Assembly: GCA_030147525.1 (NCBI GenBank)
Contig: JASBVF010000021.1
Coordinates: 1 to 64,000, forward strand
Direction of reading: 5' to 3'
Source of the DNA: Bacteroidota bacterium
Lineage (GTDB): Bacteria > Bacteroidota > Bacteroidia > Chitinophagales > Saprospiraceae
Length of the DNA: 64,000 nucleotides
The translations under genes were made by a program, and so were the position numbers. A model generated the notes under the pieces. The model was not told the origin of the DNA, made no database searches, and saw only the letters and a list, made by a program, of their open reading frames with translations. Shown here in pieces: positions 51,901 through 59,581 of the stretch (position 1 is the first letter of the stretch; the number at the start of each line of letters is the position of its first letter).

Positions 51901-52862
51901 ACGGCAGCGGCTCCACCGGAACCGGAAACCTTTCATTCGCATGGCAAACTTCGAACGGCAGTATCATATCAGGTAATAATACCGCCCAACCTGGTGTAAA
52001 CGAACCTGGTACTTACCTCCTCACGGTAACGAATCAAGCCAACGGCTGCACCGATACGGATCAGGTAACTATTACCCGTGACGGCCCGTCGGTACTGCCC
52101 GAAACCCAGCAACCACTGTGTTACGGCGACCGGGGTTTGATCAATCTTTCAGGCGCCACAGGCGGGCAAAAGCCTTACCTCTTCTCGGTCAACGGCGGCG
52201 AAAGCTTCGGCACACAGGCTATTTTCAACAACCTGCAGGCTGGTCAATACAATATCATCGTCCAGGATGCCAAGGGTTGCGAGTTTGAAGCGTTCACGGA
52301 GATTGAGCAACCGGATCAATTCAACATCGATCTGGAGCCGGAGGTAACCCTGACACTCGGCGACAGTTACCAGATCAATACTCTGATCAACTTCCCGCCC
52401 GATGACATAGCCGAGGTCACCTGGTTCCCTTCCAGCACTTTGAGTTGCCCGGATTGCCTGAGCCCGGTTGCAACGCCCGTAACTACGACGCTATACAAAG
52501 TCAGGGTGGTCACTAAAAACGGCTGCGAGGACTCAGCGCCCATACTTTTCAGAGTAGACAAACGGGGTGGAATTTATGTGCCAAACGCATTTTCACCCAA
52601 CGGCGACGGCACCAACGATATTTTCATGATTTATTCCGATTCAAAAAGCGTTGTGAAGATCAAATCTTTTCTGGTTTTCAACCGCTGGGGAGAAACAGTG
52701 CATCAGTACTTCAACTTCAGCCCGAACGATCCGGCTTTTGGATGGAATGGCTTCCATCGTGGCGAAGAACTGAACCCGGCCGTGTTCACCTGGTTCGCAC
52801 TCGTGGAATTTATCGATGGCAGGCTTGAATTATATGAAGGAGACGTTACACTGATGAAATAA
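45903..52862 (+). CDS. Giant SprB-like surface adhesin, T9SS type B (CHU_C) cargo
   Basis: 2319 residues from ATG 45903, which opens the signal peptide (LLTVITAVLTFLNIPAEAQ). Order: choice-of-anchor-L-type domain (~140-375; VIISTGNI, FDYVFASEEYCEYV, IADVGDGIFDSAVFL), Calx-beta-like domain (~395-490; TPGVDYSPLSGQVVIPPG, VEGVETIIISV), Ig/PKD-like stretch, two SprB repeats (~665-805; TYTVTVTDLDGC, NYQVTITDGIGC). Fifteen ~83-residue repeats (~810-2060) follow, each with LTC near the start and NGCT near the end, probably a disulfide pair. Another SprB-like repeat and the gliding-motility CHU_C domain close it (VPNAFSPNGDGTNDIF). It should be exported by T9SS and act in adhesion or gliding. Confidence 0.92.
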   Translation: MRIRLLTVITAVLTFLNIPAEAQSFSKNGIQIDLSQDRYRQELFFKGTEQAVRICQLQPGETYTVWASQADGCTPTLRLNETNQSGTTFSFNASGECMDFVMKRDLLTTACQDGSIWLSIERTSGKKGETPFEKLANLQVTGGFTDQYLIQDVFIGGGCFDVTSVTGVGPQAAKGTFSSGGSSIFIDEGVIISTGNITNAPGPNNSNGAGNVVGGGNSDPDLSLLTGGQLVDVVGIEFNFKPTISTINFDYVFASEEYCEYVNTQFNDVFGFFISGPGINGGFTMNGQNIAVIPNTATPIAINNVNHLQNTGFFIGNQGNCNSQWNMSDIQFDGFTTLLTAVANVVPCETYHIRLMIADVGDGIFDSAVFLRANSFSAGGTGTGEATSVTTGDNIIYESCNDGSLVFTRAGGDINLPLVLNYTVSPASTATPGVDYSPLSGQVVIPPGFTSWSVPINVFNDNIVEGVETIIISVTNSCSCSSLNIEVEIHDPPPVDATLPNFDICEATPIILDPTITGGIPNNPFTYSWTGGSTAPFLTAVPTSSTSYTVTVTDVCGTSATATSNVNVSPIPTAIITGSGLLCPGAQNPSVDIQVDFTGIGPWEFVLLLDGVPQPPIVTNDNPYIFSATNTGTYQLQSVTAITGNCPGAVGGIAPVIFSNLATTATTTPASCVGNGTMTAAPTGGSQPYHYTWSTGYPSEPTVIGLLPGTYTVTVTDLDGCTATASGTVGSSPSLTASATSPTGASCANPNGGSINVTINGGTQPFSFNWTGGIGNVQNPTGLAGGNYQVTITDGIGCTSTASATVSENITPPTAVAASPGELNCVFSSIDVSGTGSSTGANFTYQWSGPGVVGAGNTINTPVNQPGTYTLVVTNQTNGCTADASVDVTANTNLPTAIAIGNEMTCTTTQVSLDGSGSSAGANIEYSWSGPGVVSGGSTTTPTVNAAGIYTLTVTNLDNGCSATSTAEVTTNNSPPVASIAAPNPLTCTTNTVILNGGGSSSGPNFTYQWFNGSTQLPGETGPTLSTGATGTYQIVVTNQDNGCTATASVQVTENLTPPAINATASGEITCNNTSVGINGTVTGNASNFSFQWTTQNGNILSGANSASATAGTPGTYILTVTSLTNGCTATTPVEVTQDASIPQVEILAGNTLNCLTTQVQIDGSNSSQGTTLTYTWTTQGGNIVSGQNTLTPNVNAPGTYTLTIFDSSNNCESTSSVVISQDIASPDIVMPASPMLDCNVNSQPLGASVPNTPASDLTYQWSTLDGVINGPGNILVPTVNSPGTYTLLVTNTINGCTDQASITVNHNVTPPTAQVAAPDELTCSNNTVTLNGSGSSTGANFTYQWSTTDGSIVNGANTLNPVVDAPGTYNLLITNTSNGCTTTAQSVVIEDVQLPSANAGAPATLTCSDQQLTLNGSGSTGSQFEYVWTGPGILSGGSTPAPVVNVPGTYNLVVTNLTNDCTATASVNIGQDIAAPTAEAGNGGELSCTVTQMSLDGSGSSSGNNIAYLWTSQDGNIVSGETTLNPAINAPGSYEIVVTNTANGCTSTDQVTITQDDDLPTVSAGTAQPLTCLVTEVTLNGSGSASGPNFTYQWSTVNGNIVSGATTTNPMVNAPGIYVLTVTNTATNCTNLGSVTVQSQTAPPAAEAGPADELTCTETSLTLNGAGSSSGSNFTYQWSTANGNILSGGNTLNPMIGDAGTYSLLVTNSVTGCTATDQVVISQSLDAPQAFASAPMGLTCTTTTVTLNATGTSTGNNFAYEWTTSGGNIVSGANSLAPVVNQPGTYQLLVTNTANGCTETAQTTVSQDIQLPAAEAGTANPLTCTVQSLSLNGTGSSTGANFTYQWSTINGNIVSGANTLMPSVNQTGTYTLLVTNTANGCTSTDQVTVNQDDSLPQAAIAQPGKLTCNITEITLSASASQGANFEYEWTTTGGYIIGGGTSLNPQINAPGVYVLTVTNTTNGCTKVVQVTVNQDIAQPTASAGAAFVMDCFDEINYLDGSGSTGTGNLSFAWQTSNGSIISGNNTAQPGVNEPGTYLLTVTNQANGCTDTDQVTITRDGPSVLPETQQPLCYGDRGLINLSGATGGQKPYLFSVNGGESFGTQAIFNNLQAGQYNIIVQDAKGCEFEAFTEIEQPDQFNIDLEPEVTLTLGDSYQINTLINFPPDDIAEVTWFPSSTLSCPDCLSPVATPVTTTLYKVRVVTKNGCEDSAPILFRVDKRGGIYVPNAFSPNGDGTNDIFMIYSDSKSVVKIKSFLVFNRWGETVHQYFNFSPNDPAFGWNGFHRGEELNPAVFTWFALVEFIDGRLELYEGDVTLMK
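48330..52080 (+). repeat. Fifteen tandem ~250-bp repeats in the SprB-like gene
   Basis: Fifteen protein units of about 83 residues with consensus LTC..., SGANFTYQWST, NGNIVSGANTLNP, APGTYTLLVTNTANGCT. DNA identity is high in short blocks but no two units are identical over their whole length, so the array is old relative to the esterase repeats at 1.8-4 kb. Confidence 0.85.
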
Positions 52863-53519
52863 TTTACAAAAACAGATTTTTATAAAATGCCGTACTGGAA
52901 ATTTGACCAGTACGGCATTTTTTTTGTTAGGTAAAACCCGTCAGCCGAAATGAAGCTGAGATCGCCCCGCTCAAGAATATTTATTATTTTAATAACTGTT
53001 AGTTTTAAAGGGGTTTTGAAACAATTGACTTTTATCAGCTGAATAATAATTCGTTAAATATTTTATTTTAACTAAATTATCTTTTATTTTGTGCCTCTGC
53101 TACAAACAGTATCCAAAACGAAAATTTTTAGTAGCAGCGTTTTTCCCATATCAAGAAATTTCCCTCCACCAGTGAAAGCAGCTTAGCGTATCCCATTTTC
53201 TTCCCATGAACATTTCCCTGCAAGGGTAGTACGGCCGTTTGCCGTTCTCCCAAATCGTTTGCTTTCAACCCAATGATCTTCATCGAAGGATTCAAAGCTT
53301 GAAACAAACGCACTTCTATTCGAGCATCAACTATGTTCCGACACTTACCCTATACTTCTATGTGATGTGATCACAAGGCTGAACAACTAACTTATTTCAC
53401 TAACAACCGATGCCTGGTTTAATCGCCCCCCTGGATGAACCCTGCATCAAAAACTAACTTGCTGAACTAAAAAATGAAGTGCTAACCTTCATTTGAAACC
53501 GGCTAAACACCACACGACT
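52863..53519. other. Intergenic region after the SprB-like gene
   Basis: 657 nt. It holds the terminator at 52889-52926. Beyond it is AT-rich sequence, a 61-codon minus-strand open frame (53128-53313) without recognisable homology, and a long AT-rich leader before the next ATG. I see no RNA gene. A fragment of a lost gene cannot be excluded. Confidence 0.4.
52889..52926 (+). terminator. Rho-independent terminator of the SprB-like gene
   Basis: A perfect GCCGTACTGG/CCAGTACGGC stem with an 8-nt loop and a run of eight T residues, 27 nt after the stop. Confidence 0.93.
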
Positions 53520-54647
53520 ATGAAAAGACTTTTTTTACTTACCGCCGCTTTCGTGCTCGGCCTGTTCGCTCTTCCCAAGGCTGAATCTCAGTGTATCGGA
53601 GACATCTCCTACCTCATCGACAGTCCGCAACCTTGTTTTTTCGTCGGCTCGATCGATGCCAATAAGCTGGAGTGCTTTGATCCGTTCACTTTTTTCCTGT
53701 GGAAGTACACCTGGAAAATCAGGGGGGCAGACGATGGAGAACTCATCGCAACTTATGATGGCATTGCATTTCAACACACTTTCCAAAAATTTGGGGGATA
53801 CGAGTTCAGCCTTGAAATCGACAAGGACGGCAACCACCTCACCCCTCCCGAAATCATGGAATTTGTAACGTACACCACCTGCGAACCCTGTGGGGAATCC
53901 AGCATCGAAGTCAAATACAACGACTGCCCGGTAGGCTACAGCTGTAACATTGAGCTCACTGCAAAAATGGAAGCTGAAAATGCGGTAGGACTGTTGCCCG
54001 ATGCAAAATTCATCGTCACCTACTACCCGACCAGCTACGAACTCAATGGCGGCGTCGGTGCTTACGACCTTGAATTCCCGGATATCGACGTAAACTACAA
54101 TCCACACACCGGCCTGATTACCGTTTCGGAAGACATTGAAGTGCCTTACGAAAGAGGCTGCTTCATCCCAAGGCTCCAGTTTGAATTGTCCTACAATGCC
54201 GGCGCCCGTGATCAGTGGCTGGATACACCCTGTCAATATCTTGATATTCAAGGCATTAAAACTTTCAGATGCATTGCCTGCAATGATCCCAACGGCGACT
54301 GCAAGGCCAGCGTCAAGGCTACCGAGCGGGGGGATTGTGAACCTTACTACTGTGTTGGATTACGTGGCGACGAGGGCAATGAAGATGTTGAGAGCATTAC
54401 AGAAGAAGCCGGAAGTTTTCAGGTGAGCCCCAACCCTGCCCGCAACAACCTCCACGTGGAGCTCCCGCTGAGCAACCGTGAGCGTATGATCTGGCTCTAC
54501 GATGCCTTTGGCAAGCCTGTCAGATCGCTCCAGGGCACTGACCACAACGATATCGACCTGGCAGACCTGGCAAGTGGCATGTACCATCTGCTCGTTACGG
54601 AAGAAGGTCAGCGGGTGTTTTCTGAAAAAATAATTATCGCAAAATAA
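53520..54647 (+). CDS. Secreted Cys-rich T9SS type A protein
   Basis: 375 residues from ATG 53520 (signal peptide RLFLLTAAFVLGLFALPKAESQ). The mature part has about 19 cysteines in pairs, a PKD-like segment (FTFFLWKYTWKIRG...YDGIAFQHTFQKFGGYEFSLEI), and a second beta-rich region (YDLEFPDIDVNYNPHTGLITVS). The last ~80 residues are a type A sorting domain (VSPNPARNNLHVELP, GMYHLLVTEEGQ). No catalytic motif is visible. Exported through T9SS; function unknown. It follows the SprB-like gene and may be a partner of it; this is positional inference only. Confidence 0.82.
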   Translation: MKRLFLLTAAFVLGLFALPKAESQCIGDISYLIDSPQPCFFVGSIDANKLECFDPFTFFLWKYTWKIRGADDGELIATYDGIAFQHTFQKFGGYEFSLEIDKDGNHLTPPEIMEFVTYTTCEPCGESSIEVKYNDCPVGYSCNIELTAKMEAENAVGLLPDAKFIVTYYPTSYELNGGVGAYDLEFPDIDVNYNPHTGLITVSEDIEVPYERGCFIPRLQFELSYNAGARDQWLDTPCQYLDIQGIKTFRCIACNDPNGDCKASVKATERGDCEPYYCVGLRGDEGNEDVESITEEAGSFQVSPNPARNNLHVELPLSNRERMIWLYDAFGKPVRSLQGTDHNDIDLADLASGMYHLLVTEEGQRVFSEKIIIAK

Positions 54648-54699
54648 ACTACCGGCCACCTTCGGGCGGTCCCTCACACTTTGAAACAATCCATGTAGA

Positions 54700-54729
54700 C
54701 CACTCTGCTTTCGCAGGGTGGTTTTTTTT
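54700..54729. terminator. Terminator between convergent genes
   Basis: CCACTCTGC/GCAGGGTGG stem with a short TTTC-type loop and eight T residues; A-rich on the opposite side so it may serve both genes. Confidence 0.8.
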
Positions 54730-54731
54730 AT

Positions 54732-55370
54732 TTAAAAATGCCAGCCGAGCCCCGCCCGAAGCCGTGGTTTGAACGCAGCAAATAAAAAATCAATACTGTC
54801 AACCTGCTCATCCACAAAATTTGGATTATAATCAAACTCTCGCCGGACGCCAAAATTGGCGATGTCGAGGTAGGGACTGAAGTCAAGAAACAGATTTTCA
54901 ATAATATTCAGCTCCAGATGTGGCGTCATTGAAATTATCCAACCGACCCCATCCTGATCAATTGGATATCCGTCGAAGCCACCGGTAAAATTTGAATACG
55001 AGTACGTGTATCCCCTAAGCGACAACCCAAACCGCAGCTGCATGTTCGTCGCCCGCTTTTTTTCCAGTGAAAAACCAGCTTCGTAGCGCAGGCTCAGCGA
55101 GCTTTTTTCATACGGATCGGAGCCTTCCTCCACATTTTTATAGTAAACTCTCGACAGCTCAAACTCCTGGTAGAGGCCATTTTCATTCTGAAAAAATAAG
55201 GCCGGCGCCAGCCCGCCAAAGGCAACGATTTCGCTCGCCGGCTCGTCATAGCCCAGCAGTGTCCGGGCGTCGAACAGAGTGGCATGGCTATACAGTTTGA
55301 CCGCAATTTCTTTTTGGCCAACCGCTGCCAGCGACGGTGCCAGCAGCAACAAAATAAATAGATTTTTCAT
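54732..55370 (-). CDS. Outer-membrane beta-barrel-like protein, unknown
   Basis: 212 residues with signal peptide (KNLFILLLLAPSLAAVG). The remainder alternates polar and hydrophobic residues in beta-strand fashion (YKNVEEGSDPYEKSSLSLRY, GFSLEKKRATNMQLRFGLSL) and ends in an aromatic (GWHF), typical of an 8-stranded outer-membrane barrel. No family recognised. Convergent with the T9SS gene and 18 nt from the aminotransferase stop. Confidence 0.7.
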   Translation of the reverse strand: MKNLFILLLLAPSLAAVGQKEIAVKLYSHATLFDARTLLGYDEPASEIVAFGGLAPALFFQNENGLYQEFELSRVYYKNVEEGSDPYEKSSLSLRYEAGFSLEKKRATNMQLRFGLSLRGYTYSYSNFTGGFDGYPIDQDGVGWIISMTPHLELNIIENLFLDFSPYLDIANFGVRREFDYNPNFVDEQVDSIDFLFAAFKPRLRAGLGWHF

Positions 55371-55388
55371 CCTGAAAATAGATTTGCC

Positions 55389-56558
55389 TTAAGTTAAAGA
55401 CTTTTCAAAAACAGCCGTCAGCCGCTCAAAATCCTGCTCGTCATTAAAAATATGAGTAGAAACCCGAACGGCATTCCCACGGAACGAAACAAAAACGCCA
55501 GCCTCCGCCGCTGCTGTTTTCAATCCTTCCGGATTAACACCCGCCGGCAAACGTACGCCGGTCAGGTGCCCGCTGCGGTGTCCCTCATTTTCCACCCAGC
55601 AACCCATTTTTTTTAACCGCTCAAAATAGGGCGCCGACAACGCACCAGCATAATCCTGAATATTTTGAACACCCCAACCGAGTACCAACTCCAACGCTGC
55701 CGTCAGCATCGGCACGGCAATGAACTGGCTGTTTTCACCCATTGAATATCGCTGTGCTTTGGGCCGGTACGCCGGCTGATAGTTGACGAGCGCCTGAAAA
55801 TTGTGACTGTCCAGCCGGTTGATCCAGTTTTCTTCAACAGGTACGCCTTCGTCAAAATGCTCCCCATACCAGGCCAGTCCCAAACCATACGGCCCCAACA
55901 GCCATTTGTATCCGGCACAAATCAGCGCATCCGGTTGTATTTTTCGAAGATCAAACGGCAGGGCGCCGACGGACTGGGTGCCATCTACTACGAGTAATGC
56001 CCCAACCTCACGGGTTTTGCGCCGCACAGCTTCGAGATCGAACAGCGTACCGTCTGCCCAGTGAACGTGAGGCAATGCTGCCGCAACGGTCTGATCATCA
56101 ATGGCTTCCAGCAGCGATTGATTCCATATTTCACCTCTCGACTGCCCGGCAGGCAGCGGGAAAGCGGGCGCTTTCACCAAACGGATTTCGGCTCCGGTTT
56201 CATCTGCCAGGCGCTTCCACGGGTAGTAGTTGCTGGGGAAAATCTCCTCGATGACGACAATATTCTGCCCGGGCTTTGCCTTTACATTTTTCACTACAGC
56301 TGCCATTCCGTAGGAAACAGACGGAATGATGGCTACCCGCTCAGCATCATCGCCGTGAATGAGTTGGGTAAACAACTGCCGGAGCTTGTCCGTCGGTTCG
56401 AAAAAGTCAGGGATACCCACTTCGAACGGCAGGTTTTTTTTTGCAACGCCGTGATAGCCGGCCAACTCGACAGGCTCGGCATTGGGCGACATATAGGCGC
56501 AGTTAAGATAGGCGATCTCGTCAGGCAGGCTGAACAGGTGTTTTTGACAAGCAAGCAT
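55389..56558 (-). CDS. Class V aminotransferase-fold PLP enzyme
   Basis: 389 residues from ATG 56558 (MLACQKHLFSLP); the longer frame upstream has no conserved sequence. Fold type I PLP enzyme of the kynureninase/cysteine desulfurase/isopenicillin-N-epimerase group: ALPHVHWADGTLFDLEA, LLVVDGTQSVGALPFD (Asp for the pyridine N and Gln), and the PLP lysine in CAGYKWLLGPYGLGL. C-terminal domain with RSGHLTGVRLP and VSFRGNAVRVSTH. The reaction cannot be assigned; no desulfurase cysteine loop is obvious. Downstream of it on the same strand is the barrel protein. Confidence 0.85.
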   Translation of the reverse strand: MLACQKHLFSLPDEIAYLNCAYMSPNAEPVELAGYHGVAKKNLPFEVGIPDFFEPTDKLRQLFTQLIHGDDAERVAIIPSVSYGMAAVVKNVKAKPGQNIVVIEEIFPSNYYPWKRLADETGAEIRLVKAPAFPLPAGQSRGEIWNQSLLEAIDDQTVAAALPHVHWADGTLFDLEAVRRKTREVGALLVVDGTQSVGALPFDLRKIQPDALICAGYKWLLGPYGLGLAWYGEHFDEGVPVEENWINRLDSHNFQALVNYQPAYRPKAQRYSMGENSQFIAVPMLTAALELVLGWGVQNIQDYAGALSAPYFERLKKMGCWVENEGHRSGHLTGVRLPAGVNPEGLKTAAAEAGVFVSFRGNAVRVSTHIFNDEQDFERLTAVFEKSLT

Positions 56559-56615
56559 AGGCAGTTTTGAATTGAAAAATTTAAAACCGAAAGGTAACAC
56601 GTGCAAGCCAGAGCA

Positions 56616-56658
56616 TAAAAAATAAAAAGCCTGTCTGCACACAACATGCAAACAGGCC
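56616..56658 (-). terminator. Terminator of the sigma factor operon
   Basis: On the minus strand GCCTGTTTGCA pairs with TGCAGACAGGC, followed by TTTTTATTTTTT, 20 nt after the stop of the barrel-like gene. Confidence 0.88.
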
Positions 56659-56677
56659 GTCTGATTTTCCAACAAAT

Positions 56678-57985
56678 TTATTTACCCTTTGTCAAATTAT
56701 AGCGCAGCGTTACCCTGACCATGCGGTTGAAATCACCGGCGCCGTTATCTGGAATCAGGTCGACTACACCGAACTGATACCCCAAACCAACGCCTAACCG
56801 GGGCGTCATGCGAACATCGAGGCCGGCGGTTGCGGCAAGGTCAAACTGGTTTAACTTAGCGGATGGTTGTTCGCCATTGTAATCGAAAGACGCTTCATTC
56901 TGGTCTTCCTCGATACTCGCAAGGTCGAGCGAACGATTAAAAATTCCGCCGGTCGTATAATCCGAAGAGGAACTCATCAGCACAGCAGCATTCAATCCGC
57001 CTTTGAGGCTAAACCGTGGCGAAATGCGATAACTCGCAGCGAGCGGCACTTCGAGGTAGTGCAGTTGCAGGGTTCGCAGCAATTTCGCTGCACTTGCAGT
57101 AGCGCCCAACTTATTTTCAATCCTCGCATCGCCCAGCACAGTACTGAAGGAATTAAAAGTAGAACTGGTGGAAACCGTGCTGATGTCTGAAGTAAAAATT
57201 ACCGAAATCGGTTGCTGAAGGTACGCATACCCTACCCCGCCCTCAAGCGTAAAATTGGAATTTTTCACAAGCGAAGATTTCACTAAACCAGCAGCTAAAC
57301 CACCTGCTCCGGCGCCTGGCACAGTAAGCCCGCTGCCATAAACGGCCCAAGCGCCCGGCCCGCCGGTTATCGGATCGGTATCGGCAAGCGGTGCGACATG
57401 TTCCGTTACCGGCAATTGTTCCAGGCGAAGATTTTCAAGTTTTGCAACTTTGGCCAATGTGCCGGACGCCGTAGTTTGAAGGGAAGCGACCTGCTGTTTT
57501 TCAGCATCAATTTGTTTGGCCTGCATGGCCAAACCGAACTCATCATTTATTTCAAAAACCGCCGGAGGCAGGTACGCCGCATCCGTCTCTACTTTGCCTT
57601 GCCCGACGACAGCCGCCGAAACTGGTCGGGTTGTTTTTGATGAAATGCCTGAACCGCCGGAGGCAGTTTCGGGCAGTTGCCGACCTGGATTCCCAGCATC
57701 CGCCTGTGGTAGCAGAGCAGCGGCGTCCCGGGTGTCAGGCTCTCCGGCCTCTTCCGCTGCGATGGGGATGTTGGTTTCGACCGGCTGCGCTTTGGTTTGG
57801 GTAAAATATTTCACCACAAAAACGCCGGAAGCCAGACCCACGGTAAGGCCCAGCAACACGAACAACCAAACGAACCGCCTTCGCTTTTCCCCGGCAGTGG
57901 GCATTTCCTGGTCGAGCAGTTTGCTCATTTCACCCCAACCCCGGTCGGTCATTTTTTTATTGATATGTACGCTTTTATCCTGCAT
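56678..57985 (-). CDS. Membrane-anchored anti-sigma-like protein with barrel-like C-terminus
   Basis: 435 residues. Residues 1-35 are cytoplasmic (DRGWGEMSKLLDQEMP, like the short N-terminal regions found in Bacteroidota anti-sigma-type proteins). One transmembrane helix (FVWLFVLLGLTVGLASGVFVV, about 38-58) follows, then a low-complexity periplasmic linker and a short coiled-coil stretch (MQAKQIDAEKQQVASLQ). Residues ~225-435 read as an outer-membrane-barrel domain (PorT-like; GVGYAYLQQPISV, GLNAAVLMSS, LDVRMTPRLGVGLGYQFG) ending RVTLRYNLTKGK. Its start overlaps the end of the ECF sigma gene by 11 nt, so the two are translationally coupled and the N-terminus probably binds that sigma factor. 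Confidence 0.75.
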   Translation of the reverse strand: MQDKSVHINKKMTDRGWGEMSKLLDQEMPTAGEKRRRFVWLFVLLGLTVGLASGVFVVKYFTQTKAQPVETNIPIAAEEAGEPDTRDAAALLPQADAGNPGRQLPETASGGSGISSKTTRPVSAAVVGQGKVETDAAYLPPAVFEINDEFGLAMQAKQIDAEKQQVASLQTTASGTLAKVAKLENLRLEQLPVTEHVAPLADTDPITGGPGAWAVYGSGLTVPGAGAGGLAAGLVKSSLVKNSNFTLEGGVGYAYLQQPISVIFTSDISTVSTSSTFNSFSTVLGDARIENKLGATASAAKLLRTLQLHYLEVPLAASYRISPRFSLKGGLNAAVLMSSSSDYTTGGIFNRSLDLASIEEDQNEASFDYNGEQPSAKLNQFDLAATAGLDVRMTPRLGVGLGYQFGVVDLIPDNGAGDFNRMVRVTLRYNLTKGK

Positions 57986-58532
57986 AGTTCTTCAGTTCTT
58001 GCTGTTGGATCATTGATTTCAGTGCCTTTCTTGCTGTCGAAAGATGCCATTTTGAGGTGCCTTCGCTAATCCCCATTTGCTCCGCAACCTCGGCATGGCT
58101 GTAACCTTCAATGGCGTAGAGCCGGAAAACCTCGGCGCTTGCCGGCGGCAGGGTGTCAATCATTTTTAAAATATCTTCAGCGTAAAGCTGGCTGGCCGGA
58201 CTGCTGTGAACGGGTTCGTCCCGCTCCTCGAACACCAGGAAATGGACATACTTCTGCCGGTCCCGGAAATAATCAGCCAGGCTATGCCAAACCAGCCGGC
58301 GAATCCACCCTTCCAGCGATCCTTTGAACGAGTAGAGATGGATTTTTTTAAAAACCCGCATGAAACCATTGTTCACGATCGTCATGGCTTCCTCCTCGTC
58401 GTCCGTACGCCGCAGACACATTTCCATCATGGTTGGGAAATAACGGCGGTACAACTGTTCCTGCCAGTGCCGGTCGTTGGCCACGCAGCCATTGACGAGT
58501 TCTTCTTCTGTATATTGTTTTCGTTTGAACAA
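57975..58532 (-). CDS. ECF-type RNA polymerase sigma factor
   Basis: 185 residues. Region 2: MMEMCLRRTDDEEEAMTIVNNGFMRVFKKIHLY with the -10-binding helix and GWIRRLVWHSLADYFR. Region 4: LPPASAEVFRLYAIEGYSHAEVAEQMGISEGTSKWHLSTARKAL, a clear HTH. The start is a TTG at 58532, since no ATG precedes region 2 in frame. Overlaps the downstream anti-sigma-like gene. Its target promoter is unknown; autoregulation is usual for such pairs. Confidence 0.9.
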   Translation of the reverse strand: MFKRKQYTEEELVNGCVANDRHWQEQLYRRYFPTMMEMCLRRTDDEEEAMTIVNNGFMRVFKKIHLYSFKGSLEGWIRRLVWHSLADYFRDRQKYVHFLVFEERDEPVHSSPASQLYAEDILKMIDTLPPASAEVFRLYAIEGYSHAEVAEQMGISEGTSKWHLSTARKALKSMIQQQELKNYAG

Positions 58533-58639
58533 GCAGTGAAGGGTTTTGAGAGTTTAAAAGCTTTGAAGTTCAAGGGTTTAACTGCGGAAAAACTGTCAAT
58601 CCGCCCTATTAAACTTTTAACCAAAAAACTTTTACCCCC

Positions 58640-59422
58640 CTATTTCCACAGCGTCAATCCAACCCTGACCACAAAACGGCGGTAAAGTATGTCCCGTATT
58701 TCGACGTCGCCATTGAACAGACTTCGGGTGAATTTTGCTTTTTGAAATTTAATGCCAATATCCACATTGACATCCAGTCCTTCAGCGGATGCTACCCGGT
58801 ACCCGATGGCCGGGTGTGCCATGTAGCCGCCTTCCGCTTCCGTGATGCCAACATTTTCTCTTTTGAAGGCGAATCCGTATCCGCCGGTTGCGGCGAGATA
58901 GTAATTCCCTTGTTTGTTTTTTGATGGGATGAAACAACGCAATTCGGCAAATACCGGAATCAGCGTTTCCCCCCGCCGGGCGTAGTTATCAAATCCAAAG
59001 CCTACTCCTGCACCGATCGCCTTGAACTGATAACCGGTAACGTTATTGAAGCCAGCTCCCAGTTGCAGGTTGTTTCGGCCACCGCTCCCCATGGCAAATG
59101 AAAGAAAAGTGGTGTTGTAAAGTCCGGTATTCTTGGCCTTCACCGGTTTCTTTTCATCCCCCCGGCGCTCCTCCGCCCCTTTGTTGCCAGGCGTTACTCC
59201 CTGGACAATCCTCCGGATTCCGTCATCCGGAATTTCAATTTCCCGGCCATCGGATTGGCGGAGTACGACTTTCACTCCCTGCTCATAGCTTACAATTTGG
59301 CCGGTGTACTTTTCACCGGTTTTAAGGTAAACTATATCCACGGTCTGCTGATCTGTCTGCGCTTGTAAGTTCAACGTCAAGAGCAACGCTGCAAGCAGTA
59401 AAATAATCCTGTATTGACTCAT
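58640..59422 (-). CDS. Secreted protein with SH3/LSm-like start and barrel-like C-terminus
   Basis: About 260 residues from ATG 59422 (signal peptide YRIILLLAALLLTLNLQAQ). Residues ~25-70 are a small beta-barrel-like domain (DIVYLKTGEKYTGQIVSYE, then LRQSDGREIEIPDDGIRRI), a pattern I have seen in Bacteroidota proteins that start with an LSm/SH3-like fold. A polar linker follows, then strands typical of an outer-membrane barrel (NNLQLGAGFNNVTGYQF, YYLAATGGYGFAFKRENVG) to RVGLTLWK. Function unknown. Confidence 0.7.
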   Translation of the reverse strand: MSQYRIILLLAALLLTLNLQAQTDQQTVDIVYLKTGEKYTGQIVSYEQGVKVVLRQSDGREIEIPDDGIRRIVQGVTPGNKGAEERRGDEKKPVKAKNTGLYNTTFLSFAMGSGGRNNLQLGAGFNNVTGYQFKAIGAGVGFGFDNYARRGETLIPVFAELRCFIPSKNKQGNYYLAATGGYGFAFKRENVGITEAEGGYMAHPAIGYRVASAEGLDVNVDIGIKFQKAKFTRSLFNGDVEIRDILYRRFVVRVGLTLWK

Positions 59423-59581
59423 GTTCCGGATCGTTTTTGTTAAAATTCCAGACAAGGTAATACTGGAAACGGGTACTTACAAACTTGTAAAATGTTAAAA
59501 GCCACCCGGCAACGGGTTAGACAGGAGGGAAAAAGAAGAAGGTTGGGTGTATTTTAAAAAATTACGGGAGCCGGAAAAAAT

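Noticed and set aside
48330-52080. Possible CRISPR-like periodicity
   Set aside because: The ~250-bp period is coding repeats of an adhesin. No short direct repeats with unique spacers and no cas genes are present anywhere in the window.
53128-53313. A 61-codon minus-strand ORF in the large gap after the SprB-like gene
   Set aside because: No signal peptide, no motif, AT-rich context and no promoter seen. Could be a gene relic but not supportable.
53361-53375. CRP-like TGTGA...TCACA dyad
   Set aside because: The spacer is 5 nt instead of 6 and it is isolated; chance is likely in an AT-rich gap.
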